A stretch of 64,000 nucleotides of DNA, from NCBI GenBank assembly GCA_016200135.1, contig JACQFI010000069.1, positions 1 through 64,000 on the forward strand, read 5' to 3'. A program made the position numbers and the translations under genes. Positions 1 through 7,911 of the stretch are shown here, one piece after another; position 1 is the first letter of the stretch, and each line of letters starts with the position of its first letter. Source of the DNA: Planctomycetota bacterium (GTDB taxonomy: Bacteria; Planctomycetota; SZUA-567; H5-PLA8). Under the pieces are notes generated by a model. The model was given only the letters and a program-made list of their open reading frames with translations. It did not search any database and was not told the origin of the DNA.

Positions 1-132
1 AACCGCGCATTCAAAACCGAGTCGGATCTCTGGCGCGCCGTCGAAGACGCCTGGCTCAAACTCACCGCCCAACCCCAAACACTCCAATCCCTCTGTGGCT
101 TCGCCTGGCTCCTCTCTTCGCTTGGAAACTAA
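1..132 (+). CDS. Transposase-like protein, C-terminal end (partial)
   Basis: The window opens inside a reading frame that gives 43 residues before a TAA stop at 130-132. The fragment begins NRAFKTESDLWRAVEDAWLKL. The pattern of an Asn/Arg/Phe start, a Leu-Trp-x-Ala-Val core and a trailing amphipathic helix resembles the last helix of IS630/DDE-type transposases, downstream of the catalytic residues. No catalytic residue is visible because the rest lies outside the window, and no terminal inverted repeat is obvious in the following 110 bases. The family call is tentative. Confidence 0.35.
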   Translation, partial: NRAFKTESDLWRAVEDAWLKLTAQPQTLQSLCGFAWLLSSLGN

Positions 133-194
133 AAACGGTATTAGTTTCGACTTTGCGCCCGTAAAGCGGCCTTAAACCCGCGGCATGCAAAAGA

Positions 195-223
195 AGAACG
201 CCCCCGGTTCTCGGGGGCGTTCT
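195..223 (-). terminator. Intrinsic terminator of the His-run secreted protein gene
   Basis: A perfect 12-bp stem (AGAACGCCCCCG, 195-206, against 212-223) with a 5-nt loop is followed on the minus strand by TCTTTTG. It lies about 25 bases past the stop codon of the minus-strand gene ending at 249. Confidence 0.8.
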
Positions 224-248
224 CTTGCTTCGTACCGCGCTGGGTTGT

Positions 249-674
249 TCAGAACCGGAAGCCCAGGCCGATGCGCACGGAAGGCCGGCCGGTCTCGACA
301 TAGTAGCCGGGGATCCAGACCTGCACTTCGCGGGACTCATACTGCGCGGGCACGAAGATCTTGGTCCAGTACCCTTCGCTCACCTTCACCTGCATCTCGG
401 TGCCGTCGCTGAGCAGAACCGTCTTGTACGTCGGGGCGACGAACTGCTTCTCGTAGTGCGCGGACATCACCAGGACCGACTCCATCTGAACTTCGTAGTG
501 GCCGGGGACCCATTCCGAGCTCGAACCGACGCCGAACCCGATCCCTACTACACCACCGCTGTGGTGATGATGATGATGTGAGTCGAAGGCCTGCGCGTTC
601 TGCGCGATGCAGCAGATGGCTCCCAGGAACATCGCGGCGCCGAACAGCTTGAGTCCATTCCGTTTCGCTTCCAT
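249..674 (-). CDS. Secreted small protein with a natural His6 run
   Basis: This 141-residue protein has a signal peptide (hydrophobic core about residues 9-23, cleavage likely after AQA at 29). Six consecutive histidines follow almost at once in the mature N-terminus. Two related segments, VPGHYEVQ and IPGYYVET, look like the Y/W-x-PG-H/Y-Y short repeats found in small secreted bacterial proteins of unknown role. The C-terminus ends in an alternating RIGLGFRF strand. The His run might bind metal, but nothing else supports a function. The ATG at 674 is preceded by AGGAAG about 8 bases upstream. A strong terminator follows the gene, which appears monocistronic. Confidence 0.7.
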   Translation of the reverse strand: MEAKRNGLKLFGAAMFLGAICCIAQNAQAFDSHHHHHHSGGVVGIGFGVGSSSEWVPGHYEVQMESVLVMSAHYEKQFVAPTYKTVLLSDGTEMQVKVSEGYWTKIFVPAQYESREVQVWIPGYYVETGRPSVRIGLGFRF

Positions 675-997
675 GATCCACTTCCTTTCCGGGCTTGATA
701 GCCCTTGGGTTTTTTTTCCGGGTCACCCATCCTTGAGCGCCCCAACTTCGATGGATGACCTTAAAGCTAGGCTCGGGCCAATGCGTATTTATTTGAGCAA
801 CATGTGCCCACAAAACGAGTTATGCGTAAACCTCTTAGGGCAGATCCAGGCCGGCGTTGTCTGGCTGAACATCCGATGGGCCTGTCGAACGTTCGTTAAA
901 GCTGCACCGCCTTGAATTGGGCAGTAGAAAGGGCCTATAGCGCCTCTATAGTCTTGAACATCGAGACGTTCGCGATCCCCTTGCAGGAGACCCCGCC
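675..997. other. Intergenic region, no gene seen
   Basis: These 323 bases separate two divergently transcribed secreted-protein genes. Both ribosome binding sites are present at the edges (AGGAAG on the minus strand, AGGAGA on the plus strand). Short open frames here have neither a ribosome binding site nor protein-like composition. Promoters for both genes are expected, but no hexamer pair is convincing. Confidence 0.5.
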
Positions 998-2281
998 ATG
1001 CGCCCGTGGATGCTGAAAGGCATTGGTACGCTCGTGATCCTGAGTCTTCTTTGCACCGGGAACGCCTTCGCCCGCGCAGGTGGAGGTGGTGGTAAAGGAG
1101 GAGGTGGCGGCGGAGGTGGGGGTGGCGGAGGAGGCGGAAGTGGCGGGGCCGGTGGCAACGGAGTCGGCGGCAGGAACGGGAAGAGCGCCGAGAACCAGGA
1201 CACTACCAACGGCATGAAGTGGTACGGCTCGCTCGGCGAAGCCCAATCCGCCGTCAAGACCTCGCGCCTGCCGGTGCTGGCGTTCCTTTATCGCGAGGGC
1301 AACAACGAGGACATGAAGGCCATCGAGCGCATCGAGTCCTGGGCGCAGGTCGCGGCGGCAAGCCAGAACCTGATGGCCGCGGTGCAGTTGCCCAGCCAGT
1401 CGCCCGGCGCCCAGGAAGTCGTGCAGCAGCTCAAGCTCAAGAACTTTCCCGTCGTCCTCTGGCTGGACGCCGACGGCAATCCGGTCGTCGCCCAAGCCAC
1501 TCCCGACAGCGCACAGGCCCTGCTCGCGGTCCTGAATAGCTGGTCCACCACCCTCGCTACGGTCAACCGGTATTTCAGCGATCACCTTGCGCGTGGGGAC
1601 CGCTACTATGCGGAAGCCAAACTGCACGCGGCGTATCTTGAGTACGCCTTCCTGATCCCGTTCAAGGGCGCGGAGGCCGACAAGGCCCGCGCGGGGCAGG
1701 AGAAGGTCAAGGGCGCGTGGCTCAAGCTGCTCGCGATGGCCAAAGAACTGCCTGAGATCAGCAGGGAGCGCGAGATCATCGTGAAGGGCCTGCGCCGGGA
1801 CGCCGCCAATCTGGACTACGCCGCCACACTGGAAGCCGAGATCGCGAAGACGCCCGAGTTCGCCAAGATACCCAAAACGGAAGGCGCGCCGGCCTCTACA
1901 TCCACCAGCGACATGCCCGCCGTCACCGGCAAGACGCTCACCGACGCCGCCCGCGTTCCTTTGACCGCCATGGCGACGGCCGGAGACAACGACGAAGTTC
2001 AGGTCAACGTCGCGCTGCTGCTCGGCAGCGCCGACGCTTCCATGAAAGAAGCCGGGACCCTGTTGCAAGACGGCCTCAAGAGCTACCGCAAGGCGCTCAC
2101 GGACGTGAAGGACCAGCCCGCCGAGCGCGCCAACCTGCTTAAAGCGGCCCAGGCCAATCTTGAAAAGGTCCTGCCCATCCTGGACAAGGCGCTCGAAGGC
2201 AAGCGCGACGCGCAGCTCGAGAAACTCCAGCAGCAGGTCATGACCCTCATGTACGGCTGCCTCAAGTTCACGGCACTCTAA
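998..2281 (+). CDS. Secreted thioredoxin-fold-like protein with poly-Gly linker
   Basis: This protein has 427 residues. A signal peptide (about residues 1-26) is followed by an almost pure glycine tract (about 28-58, broken by single Lys and Ser residues). Residues about 75-180 look like a thioredoxin fold: a KTSRLPVLAFLY strand, a helix, and NFPVVLWLDADGNPV as the cis-Pro strand and hairpin. The CxxC motif is missing, so redox activity is unlikely. The rest is helical, with TPR-like pairs around 195-290 and a coiled segment at 340-415. It is probably periplasmic or surface-associated, and its role is unknown. ATG 998 has AGGAGA 8 bases upstream, and a terminator follows directly. Confidence 0.7.
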   Translation: MRPWMLKGIGTLVILSLLCTGNAFARAGGGGGKGGGGGGGGGGGGGGSGGAGGNGVGGRNGKSAENQDTTNGMKWYGSLGEAQSAVKTSRLPVLAFLYREGNNEDMKAIERIESWAQVAAASQNLMAAVQLPSQSPGAQEVVQQLKLKNFPVVLWLDADGNPVVAQATPDSAQALLAVLNSWSTTLATVNRYFSDHLARGDRYYAEAKLHAAYLEYAFLIPFKGAEADKARAGQEKVKGAWLKLLAMAKELPEISREREIIVKGLRRDAANLDYAATLEAEIAKTPEFAKIPKTEGAPASTSTSDMPAVTGKTLTDAARVPLTAMATAGDNDEVQVNVALLLGSADASMKEAGTLLQDGLKSYRKALTDVKDQPAERANLLKAAQANLEKVLPILDKALEGKRDAQLEKLQQQVMTLMYGCLKFTAL

Positions 2282-2307
2282 GCGCTCCCGGCGTCACGGA
2301 TGTTACG

Positions 2308-2341
2308 GAAGGCCCTGCCCGCGCGCAGGGCCTTCTGTTTT
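2308..2341 (+). terminator. Intrinsic terminator
   Basis: A 10-bp stem (GAAGGCCCTG, 2308-2317, with 2326-2335) is followed by TGTTTT. It lies 27 bases after the stop of the preceding plus-strand gene. Confidence 0.8.
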
Positions 2342-2456
2342 CGCCCGAACCCGGGTCTGCGGCGCCTTCTTTTTGTATAAGATCGGCGCTGGCTTTCCCG
2401 GGCGGCTTGAGGCACATACGCTCCCTTGAAGCGGCCCTCGCGCCGCAGGGGAAGGC

Positions 2457-2900
2457 ATGACGCCAGCGGAACTCGAAGCCTACATTCACGAGAACTTGCC
2501 CATCACCAAGGCGATGGACGTGCGCGTGGCCGACCTGGACGACCGCCTGATCCGCCTCCGCGCGCCGCTTGCCCCGAACATCAACCACAAGCGCACGGTC
2601 TTCGGCGGGAGCATCAACTCGCTGGCGATCGTCTGCGCCTGGTCCGTCGCCTACGTGATCCTCAAGCGCGCCGGGCACGCGGGCGAGATCGTGATCCGGC
2701 ACAGCGAGACGAAGTTCCTCAAGCCGGCCAACGGCGCGTTCGAGGCCGCGTGCCGCTTCCCCGAGGGGGACGAGATCGGGACGTTCCTCCACAAGCTGCA
2801 GCGCCGCAACCTGGCGGGCCTGACCCTGAAGACCACCGTGCGCGCGCAGGAGCAGGTCTGCGCCGAGTTCGCAGGCGAGTTCGTCGCCGTGGGTCCCTAA
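2457..2900 (+). CDS. YiiD_C/hotdog-type thioesterase
   Basis: The 147-residue protein matches the putative thioesterase family related to the C-terminal domain of YiiD. An N-terminal helix (PAELEAYIHENLPITKAM) precedes a hotdog fold with a conserved NHKRTVFGGS loop at about residues 42-51 and a long central helix (SINSLAIVCAWSVAYVIL). Members are thought to hydrolyse acyl-CoA or acyl-ACP thioesters, but the substrate cannot be read from sequence. ATG 2457 follows AGGGGAAGG at good spacing, and the length is normal for a single hotdog domain. It stands alone between a terminator and a convergent small gene. Confidence 0.8.
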   Translation: MTPAELEAYIHENLPITKAMDVRVADLDDRLIRLRAPLAPNINHKRTVFGGSINSLAIVCAWSVAYVILKRAGHAGEIVIRHSETKFLKPANGAFEAACRFPEGDEIGTFLHKLQRRNLAGLTLKTTVRAQEQVCAEFAGEFVAVGP

Positions 2901-2935
2901 TCCGTGGCGCTTGCGCAGCCCGGCCTCCCGGTACT

Positions 2936-3139
2936 TCATGCCCTGGGGAAATAGATATTCAGGAGAATCGCCAGGATCATCATCATCACATGAAATATCA
3001 TCATGATAGTAAACCAACGCGGGTACGGCATTAAGGTCTTCGCTTCCTTGTGTTTTAAATAATCCCGGTGATAGAGAATCAAAGTTCCTAGCATGAGGAG
3101 CGGCTCCAGAACCAGAAAAACCTCCCAGAATGCGCGCAT
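2936..3139 (-). CDS. Small two-helix membrane protein
   Basis: This 67-residue frame has two clear transmembrane segments, about residues 5-22 (FWEVFLVLEPLLMLGTLILY) and 43-63. They are separated by a charged loop containing HRDYLKHKEAK. The second helix is unusually methionine-rich, including HVMMMILAILL, which gives the ATCATCATCATC run in the DNA. Composition is protein-like and more AT-rich than neighbouring genes. No good Shine-Dalgarno sequence precedes the ATG, which weakens the call. I do not recognise the family. It converges with the thioesterase gene. Confidence 0.5.
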   Translation of the reverse strand: MRAFWEVFLVLEPLLMLGTLILYHRDYLKHKEAKTLMPYPRWFTIMMIFHVMMMILAILLNIYFPRA

Positions 3140-3252
3140 AGAAAATCGTCCGTTTCAATTCATCTGGGCAATGCCAGCAAGCAAAGATGGAGACACGCGT
3201 ATCCGTTGTCTAGCGCCAAGCGTATTGGGAATGGCAGGTGACAAGCAACGAC

Positions 3253-3286
3253 AACAGGAGCCTGCTGAAGCAGGCTCCTGTTTTTT
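3253..3286 (+). terminator. Intrinsic terminator without an obvious upstream gene
   Basis: The stem AACAGGAGCCTG/CAGGCTCCTGTT (3253-3264 with 3271-3282, 6-nt loop) runs into a T6 tract. The nearest plus-strand coding sequence ends at 2900, 350 bases away, so it may end an unseen small RNA or a long 3' tail. Confidence 0.7.
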
Positions 3287-3404
3287 GCATCCTATCGGAC
3301 GCGCATGCCCAAGAAAAGGCATCACGCCCTTTCACTCGCGCCACGATTCGGCTCGCGTAAGATCCCTGCGACTGTCGAAATCGCTGCTGCAAGAGAATGG
3401 AACC

Positions 3405-3480
3405 GGCACGGTAGCCCAACGGCAGAGGCAGGCGACTTAAAATCGCCCAAGTGTGGGTTCGAATCCCATCCGTGCCACCA
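3405..3480 (+). tRNA. tRNA with UAA anticodon (Leu codon UUA), short variable arm
   Basis: A full cloverleaf of 76 nt includes an encoded CCA (3478-3480). The acceptor stem is GGCACGG/CCGTGCC (7 bp) with discriminator A. The anticodon stem is GGCGA/TCGCC around the loop CTTAAAA, so the anticodon is TAA. The T arm is GTGGG-TTCGAAT-CCCAT. The variable region is only 5 nt (CAAGT), whereas bacterial tRNA-Leu normally carries a long variable arm. The D stem has 3 bp, as in leucine tRNAs. Identity as Leu follows from the anticodon only. Confidence 0.8.
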
Positions 3481-3492
3481 AGAGGATCTTCC

Positions 3493-4977
3493 ATGCCCGC
3501 TTCGCACGCCGTTCCCGACTGGTCCAAACTGCGGGCCTCGATCGAGAAGCGCATGCTCGACGACTCCGTTCCCGGCTTCGCCGTGGCCGTCGCGCGCGGC
3601 GGGCGCATCCTCTGGGAAGAAGGCTTCGGCTTCGCCCAGCGCGAGCAGCAGATCCCGGCCACCTCGCAGACGCTGTTCTCGCTCGCCTCGATCTCCAAGC
3701 CCATCGCGACGACGGCGCTCATGCTCCTCCACCAGCGCGGCCAGGTGGACCTCGACCGGCCCGCCAACGACTACCTGGGCGCGGGCAAGATCACCGGGCG
3801 CGCGGGCGCGGCCTCCGGCGCGACGCTGCGCCGCATCGCCAACCATACCTCCGGCCTGCCCATGCACTGGCAGTTCTTCTATCCCGACGAAGCGTTCCCG
3901 CGCCCGCCCATGGACGAGACCATCCGCCGCTACGCCCACCTGGTCTCGCGGCCGGGCGAACGCTCCTGTTACTGCAACCTCGGTTTCGGGATCCTCGACG
4001 AGATCGTCGCGCGCGTCTCGGGCAAGAGCTTCGCGGACTTCCTGCGCCAGGAGATCTTTCTTCCGCTGGGCATGCCGCGCACCGCGCTGAACTTCGACGC
4101 CGCGCTGGCACCCTATGTCGCGACGCGCTACGCGCCCGACGGCGCGGTGATCCCTTTCTTCACCACCGATCACCCGGGCGCGTCCGAGGTCTTCAGCAGC
4201 GCACGCGACCTGATCCGCTTCGCGCTCTTCCATCTGAAAGCCCATCTGCCCGACCAGAAGCCGATCCTCACCGCTGCGTCCATCGACGAGATGCAGCGCG
4301 TGCGCGTCGCCAAGGACATCGAGGCGACCTTCGGCGTGGGCTGGCGCGTCAACCGGAACCACCACGGTCACACCCTTGTGGGGCACGGCGGCGGGATGGG
4401 CGGCGTGAGCACGCAGTTGCTCATGGTCCCTGCGGAAGGCTGCGCCGTGGCGACGCTCTGCAATACGAACAACAAACTGCCGCATGAGGTCGCCGAAGAG
4501 GTTCTCTCGGCGCTGCTCCCGCGCTACGGAAGCCTGCGCGCCGCGGCGCTCAAGAAGGAGGCCGCGCGCAAGAAGGCTGCTGCGAAGGCCAAGCCGAAGC
4601 CCGCGAAACTGGAGGGCTCGCTGCGCGGCCACTGGAAGGGGACGATTCACACCTACAGCGCCGAACTGCCCTTCGCGCTCGAGGTCCTGCCCTCGGGCGA
4701 GGTCCACGCGCGGATCGGCGAGCAGTTAAAGGCCCTGGTCAACGGCGCGAAGTCCAAGGACGGCTGGCTGGAAGGGACGTTCCTCGGCGACTTGAAGACG
4801 CAGGACCTGACTCGGCGGCGCTACACGCTGCAACTGAACCTCAAACGCCGCGGGCGCAACCGGCTGAACGGCGCGGTGCTCTCCATATCCAATCAGGAGC
4901 ACTGCGACGGCGCGCCGGCCACGCATCGCCCCGCGAGCTGCCTCGCGCATTGGACCAAGCTGACGAAGCAGCGCTGA
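3493..4977 (+). CDS. Serine hydrolase, class C beta-lactamase/esterase family
   Basis: This 494-residue protein carries the three signature motifs of serine beta-lactamase-like hydrolases: S66-x-x-K69 (SISK), Y160-C-N162, and H298-G-G in place of KTG. No signal peptide is visible, so it may be a cytoplasmic esterase or peptidase rather than a secreted beta-lactamase. A Lys/Ala-rich linker (about 345-370) leads to a C-terminal beta-rich domain of about 110 residues, typical of DUF3471-like tails in this family. The ATG at 3493 is preferred over an upstream start inside the tRNA because AGAGGAT precedes it and the domain starts soon after. It begins 13 bases after the tRNA CCA end. Confidence 0.8.
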   Translation: MPASHAVPDWSKLRASIEKRMLDDSVPGFAVAVARGGRILWEEGFGFAQREQQIPATSQTLFSLASISKPIATTALMLLHQRGQVDLDRPANDYLGAGKITGRAGAASGATLRRIANHTSGLPMHWQFFYPDEAFPRPPMDETIRRYAHLVSRPGERSCYCNLGFGILDEIVARVSGKSFADFLRQEIFLPLGMPRTALNFDAALAPYVATRYAPDGAVIPFFTTDHPGASEVFSSARDLIRFALFHLKAHLPDQKPILTAASIDEMQRVRVAKDIEATFGVGWRVNRNHHGHTLVGHGGGMGGVSTQLLMVPAEGCAVATLCNTNNKLPHEVAEEVLSALLPRYGSLRAAALKKEAARKKAAAKAKPKPAKLEGSLRGHWKGTIHTYSAELPFALEVLPSGEVHARIGEQLKALVNGAKSKDGWLEGTFLGDLKTQDLTRRRYTLQLNLKRRGRNRLNGAVLSISNQEHCDGAPATHRPASCLAHWTKLTKQR

Positions 4978-4996
4978 AGCCTATGGGCCGCCCGCG

Positions 4997-5809
4997 CTAA
5001 ATCATCGCCCGCAGCTTCGCCTCGATGGCGCCGGCGCTTGCGGGCCGCTTCGTAGGATCGCGCGTCAGCATGGCCTCGAGCAGCGCGGTCAACTCCGCGG
5101 GCTGTTCGTCAATAAAGCCCAGCGGCAACGGCGCGCCGCGCACGGCCTTCAGAATCTCCAGCGGCGCATCGCCGCGTAGGCCAAAGGGCTTCGCCCCGGC
5201 GAGCAGTTCGAAAAGGATCACGCCCAGGGCCCACACATCCACGCGCCGGTTGATAGGCACGCCGGGGCCGGTCTCGGGCGCAATATACGAGGGCGAACCC
5301 ATCACCGCGCCGCCGGGGCGCGTCTCACCTTCCAGCACAGCCAGGCCCAAATCGCAGAGCACCGGGCGGTCGCCGCAGAGCATCACGTTCGGCGGCTTGA
5401 GGTCCGCGTGCACGATCCCATGCGCATGCAGATGCGCGGCGGCCGCGGCCAGATCCGCCGCCAGCATAAGAGCACGGCTGCGCTCAAGACCTTTGCCGGG
5501 CGAGCACTCTTCGCGAAGAACCCGGTGGAGCGGGACGCCACGCAGCAGTTCCTGAACCGCATAGCAGCCTTCGTCGATCTCGCCCGAGGAGTACGTCCGC
5601 ACGATGCCTGGGTGGTTGGCGCGCAGGGAGAGGCTCGCCTCGTGTCGTAGCCGCGCGCGTTGTTCGAGATAATCGGGACGGGCGCGTTCCACCAGCTTGA
5701 CCACGAGTTCCGCGCCGCCGCCATCCTGCACGGCGCGGTAGACGGCCGCGGTGCCACCCTGGGCGAGTTTTTCCTCGATGCGGTAGATCCCTATCTTCTG
5801 GCCGATCAC
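4997..5809 (-). CDS. Small soluble Ser/Thr protein kinase
   Basis: At 270 residues this is a bare Hanks-type kinase domain with no membrane segment. The glycine loop is atypical (AQGGTAAV at about 16-23, with Ala replacing the first and last Gly). The ATP-anchoring Lys is K38 and the helix-C Glu is E57. The catalytic loop reads HADLKPPN (134-141, HAD in place of HRD). The magnesium motif is D153-L-G and the activation segment ends in APE (177-179). The catalytic Lys, Asp, Asn and Asp are kept, so activity is plausible. Translation starts at GTG 5809 with AGGAGG 5 bases upstream. The gene is convergent with the serine hydrolase and divergent from lpxH. Its substrate is unknown. Confidence 0.85.
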   Translation of the reverse strand: MIGQKIGIYRIEEKLAQGGTAAVYRAVQDGGGAELVVKLVERARPDYLEQRARLRHEASLSLRANHPGIVRTYSSGEIDEGCYAVQELLRGVPLHRVLREECSPGKGLERSRALMLAADLAAAAAHLHAHGIVHADLKPPNVMLCGDRPVLCDLGLAVLEGETRPGGAVMGSPSYIAPETGPGVPINRRVDVWALGVILFELLAGAKPFGLRGDAPLEILKAVRGAPLPLGFIDEQPAELTALLEAMLTRDPTKRPASAGAIEAKLRAMI

Positions 5810-5891
5810 GCGCGCCTCCTAGCGACATCTTGACCGGAGGGGCTATAATCGCAACCGGGGACCGGCCCCGTTCGAAAAGAGCCTTTCAATC

Positions 5892-6740
5892 ATGACAGCG
5901 ACCCCAACGCCGCTCCCGCCCCTCCCCGCCCACGGCCAGCGCATCTTCATCGCCGACCTGCACCTGGACGGCGACGACACGCCCCGCGCGCTGGCCTTCC
6001 GCGCTATGCTGGCGCGTCTGGCGGAAGAAGCCCCGCAGGTCCCCACCGAACTCTACATCCTCGGCGATCTCTTCGACTTCTGGGAGGAGTACCACCGCCA
6101 GGTCGCGGGCCTCTACGAAAAAGAGCTGCAAGCCCTGGAAGCGGCGAACCGCGCGGGCGTCTCGATCGTACTCCTCTCTGGTAACCGCGACTTTCTGTAC
6201 GGGAAGTACGTCCGCAAGCGGTTCGGCGCGCGGCTTTGGGGCGACGGAGGCGAACTGACGCTGCGGGACGCGCGCAGGACCTGGATCGAGCACGGCGACT
6301 TGCTCTGCCGCGCCGACACGCGCTACCTGCGCTATCGAAAGATCGTGCGGAGCTGGCCGGTGCGGGTTTACTTCTGGCTGCTGCCCTGGTCGAGCGCGCG
6401 CGGGATGATCGAGCGCCTGAAGGCCCGCACCCGCATGGACAAGGCCAAGAAGGACAAAAAAAACTTCGAGGTCGATCAAGCGTTCGCGCGCCAGCGCCTG
6501 GAGGCTCACGACTGCAAGCTGCTGATGTGCGGACATACCCACCGTCCTCTTTCCGAAGATATCGGACCCGGGCTGCGCTTGCTGGTGCTCCCGGCATGGT
6601 GCGACGTGACCGCCGGCTACCGCGAACGCAGCGGCTCGTTCATTCCCGTCCGCTTTACCGAAGACGGCCTCTGCAAGCCGGCGACGGAGACGTTCGAGGT
6701 CCGGCCCGAGGTAGCGCCGAAGAAGGGACTGCGGTGGTGA
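5892..6740 (+). CDS. lpxH: UDP-2,3-diacylglucosamine diphosphatase-like (LpxH) phosphoesterase
   Basis: The 282-residue calcineurin-like metallophosphoesterase shows the LpxH motif order: D22-x-H24 (ADLHLDG), GDLFDFW (58-64), GNRD (97-100), HGD (134-136) and GHTHRP (214-219). LpxH removes UMP from UDP-2,3-diacylglucosamine to give lipid X, a lipid A biosynthesis step at the inner membrane, which implies a lipopolysaccharide-bearing cell. A central basic helical insert (about 150-195) corresponds to the lid region. Length is slightly above E. coli LpxH, with a tail of about 35 residues. LpxH and related LpxH-like hydrolases cannot be separated with certainty by eye. Confidence 0.8.
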   Translation: MTATPTPLPPLPAHGQRIFIADLHLDGDDTPRALAFRAMLARLAEEAPQVPTELYILGDLFDFWEEYHRQVAGLYEKELQALEAANRAGVSIVLLSGNRDFLYGKYVRKRFGARLWGDGGELTLRDARRTWIEHGDLLCRADTRYLRYRKIVRSWPVRVYFWLLPWSSARGMIERLKARTRMDKAKKDKKNFEVDQAFARQRLEAHDCKLLMCGHTHRPLSEDIGPGLRLLVLPAWCDVTAGYRERSGSFIPVRFTEDGLCKPATETFEVRPEVAPKKGLRW

Positions 6741-6814
6741 ACAGGGTTAGGCATTGTCCAAAAGGAATTGCTGGGCTGACGTAATAGCATGTCATCCACG
6801 AGGACCATCGCCGC

Positions 6815-7903
6815 ATGAAGCCGCCGCTCAACGACCCCGGCATCGACATCGGACGCTTCTTCGAGGCGGCGCTCAAGCGCGGCGCGAGCGACATTCTGCT
6901 CACCGCAGGCGTCCCGCCCAGCGTCCGGCTGCACGGCACGATCATGCAGTTCGACCACACGCCGCTAACGCCTGAGCAGACCAAGAAGCTCCTCTATTCC
7001 GTGCTCACGCAGGAACAGATCGCGCGCTTCGAGGCCGACCTGGAGCTGGACTTCTCGATCCACTATCAGGACCGCGCGCGCTTCCGCGGCAACGCGTATC
7101 TCCAGCGCGGCGCGGTCGCGGCGGTCTTCCGCCTGATTCCTTCCTCCATCCCCAAGCCGGAGGACCTCGGCCTGCCCGCGGTGCTGAGCGAGCTCGTGCA
7201 GCAGGCGCAAGGGCTGCTCCTCTTCACGGGGCCGACGGGGCACGGCAAGTCCACCACGCAGGCAGCGCTCATCGACCAGGTGAACGAGAAGCGCCGCGCG
7301 CACATCATCACGGTCGAAGACCCCATCGAGTACCTGCACACGTCGAAGAACTCGGTAATCGACCAGCGCGACGTCGGCCAGGACACGCACAGCTTCGCCT
7401 CGGCGCTGAAGCACGTGCTGCGCCAGGACCCGGACGTGATCCTGATCGGCGAGCTGCGCGATCTGGAGACCATGACCACGGGCCTGACGGCCGCCGAGAC
7501 CGGGCATTTGGTCCTGGCGACGCTGCACACGAACTCCGCGATGCAGGCCGTGGACCGCATCATCGACGTCTTCCCGCCCTACCAGCAGAACCAGGTCCGC
7601 ACGCAGCTCAGCTTCAGCCTGCTGGCGATCGTGGCGCAGCGCTTGGTCCAGCGCGCCGACGGTAAGGGCCGCGTGGTGGCGGTCGAGATCCTCCGCAATA
7701 TCCCGGGCGTCGCGAACCTCATCCGCGAAGGCAAGACGCAGCAGATCGCCTCGATGATGGAAACGCACGCCAAGTTCGGCATGCAGACCATGGACGCCGC
7801 GCTCAAAGACCTTTATCGTAAGGGCGTGATCACGCGGGACGAGGCCTCGCGCTACATGGCCAACCCGCAGGGGCTCAACAGCGTCACGGCCGCGGGGGTT
7901 TAA
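6815..7903 (+). CDS. pilT: Type IV pilus retraction ATPase PilT
   Basis: The 362-residue protein aligns throughout with the PilT/PilU secretion ATPases. An N-terminal PAS-like domain (1-100) precedes Walker A GPTGHGKST (139-147, His where most PilTs have Ser), the Asp box ITVEDPIEY, Walker B DVILIGELRD (207-216) and the His box TGHLVLATLHT (229-239). The C-terminal ANLIREGK segment matches the retraction-specific AIRNLIRE motif, which argues for PilT rather than PilB. It would depolymerise pili for twitching or DNA uptake. No other pilus gene is present. A membrane TPR gene begins 8 bases downstream, suggesting cotranscription. Confidence 0.9.
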   Translation: MKPPLNDPGIDIGRFFEAALKRGASDILLTAGVPPSVRLHGTIMQFDHTPLTPEQTKKLLYSVLTQEQIARFEADLELDFSIHYQDRARFRGNAYLQRGAVAAVFRLIPSSIPKPEDLGLPAVLSELVQQAQGLLLFTGPTGHGKSTTQAALIDQVNEKRRAHIITVEDPIEYLHTSKNSVIDQRDVGQDTHSFASALKHVLRQDPDVILIGELRDLETMTTGLTAAETGHLVLATLHTNSAMQAVDRIIDVFPPYQQNQVRTQLSFSLLAIVAQRLVQRADGKGRVVAVEILRNIPGVANLIREGKTQQIASMMETHAKFGMQTMDAALKDLYRKGVITRDEASRYMANPQGLNSVTAAGV

Positions 7904-7911
7904 GCGCGAAC

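Noticed and set aside
1..250. Complete insertion sequence at the left edge
   Set aside because: Only a C-terminal fragment is inside the window and no terminal inverted repeat or target duplication can be seen.
540..600. His6 run as vector or tag contamination
   Set aside because: It lies inside a natural secreted protein with mixed His codons, no cloning sites or vector sequence nearby, and host-like GC content.
935..2068. 377-codon minus-strand frame opposite the poly-Gly protein
   Set aside because: The plus-strand frame has a signal peptide, ribosome binding site and terminator. The minus frame is composition-driven and has no recognisable features.
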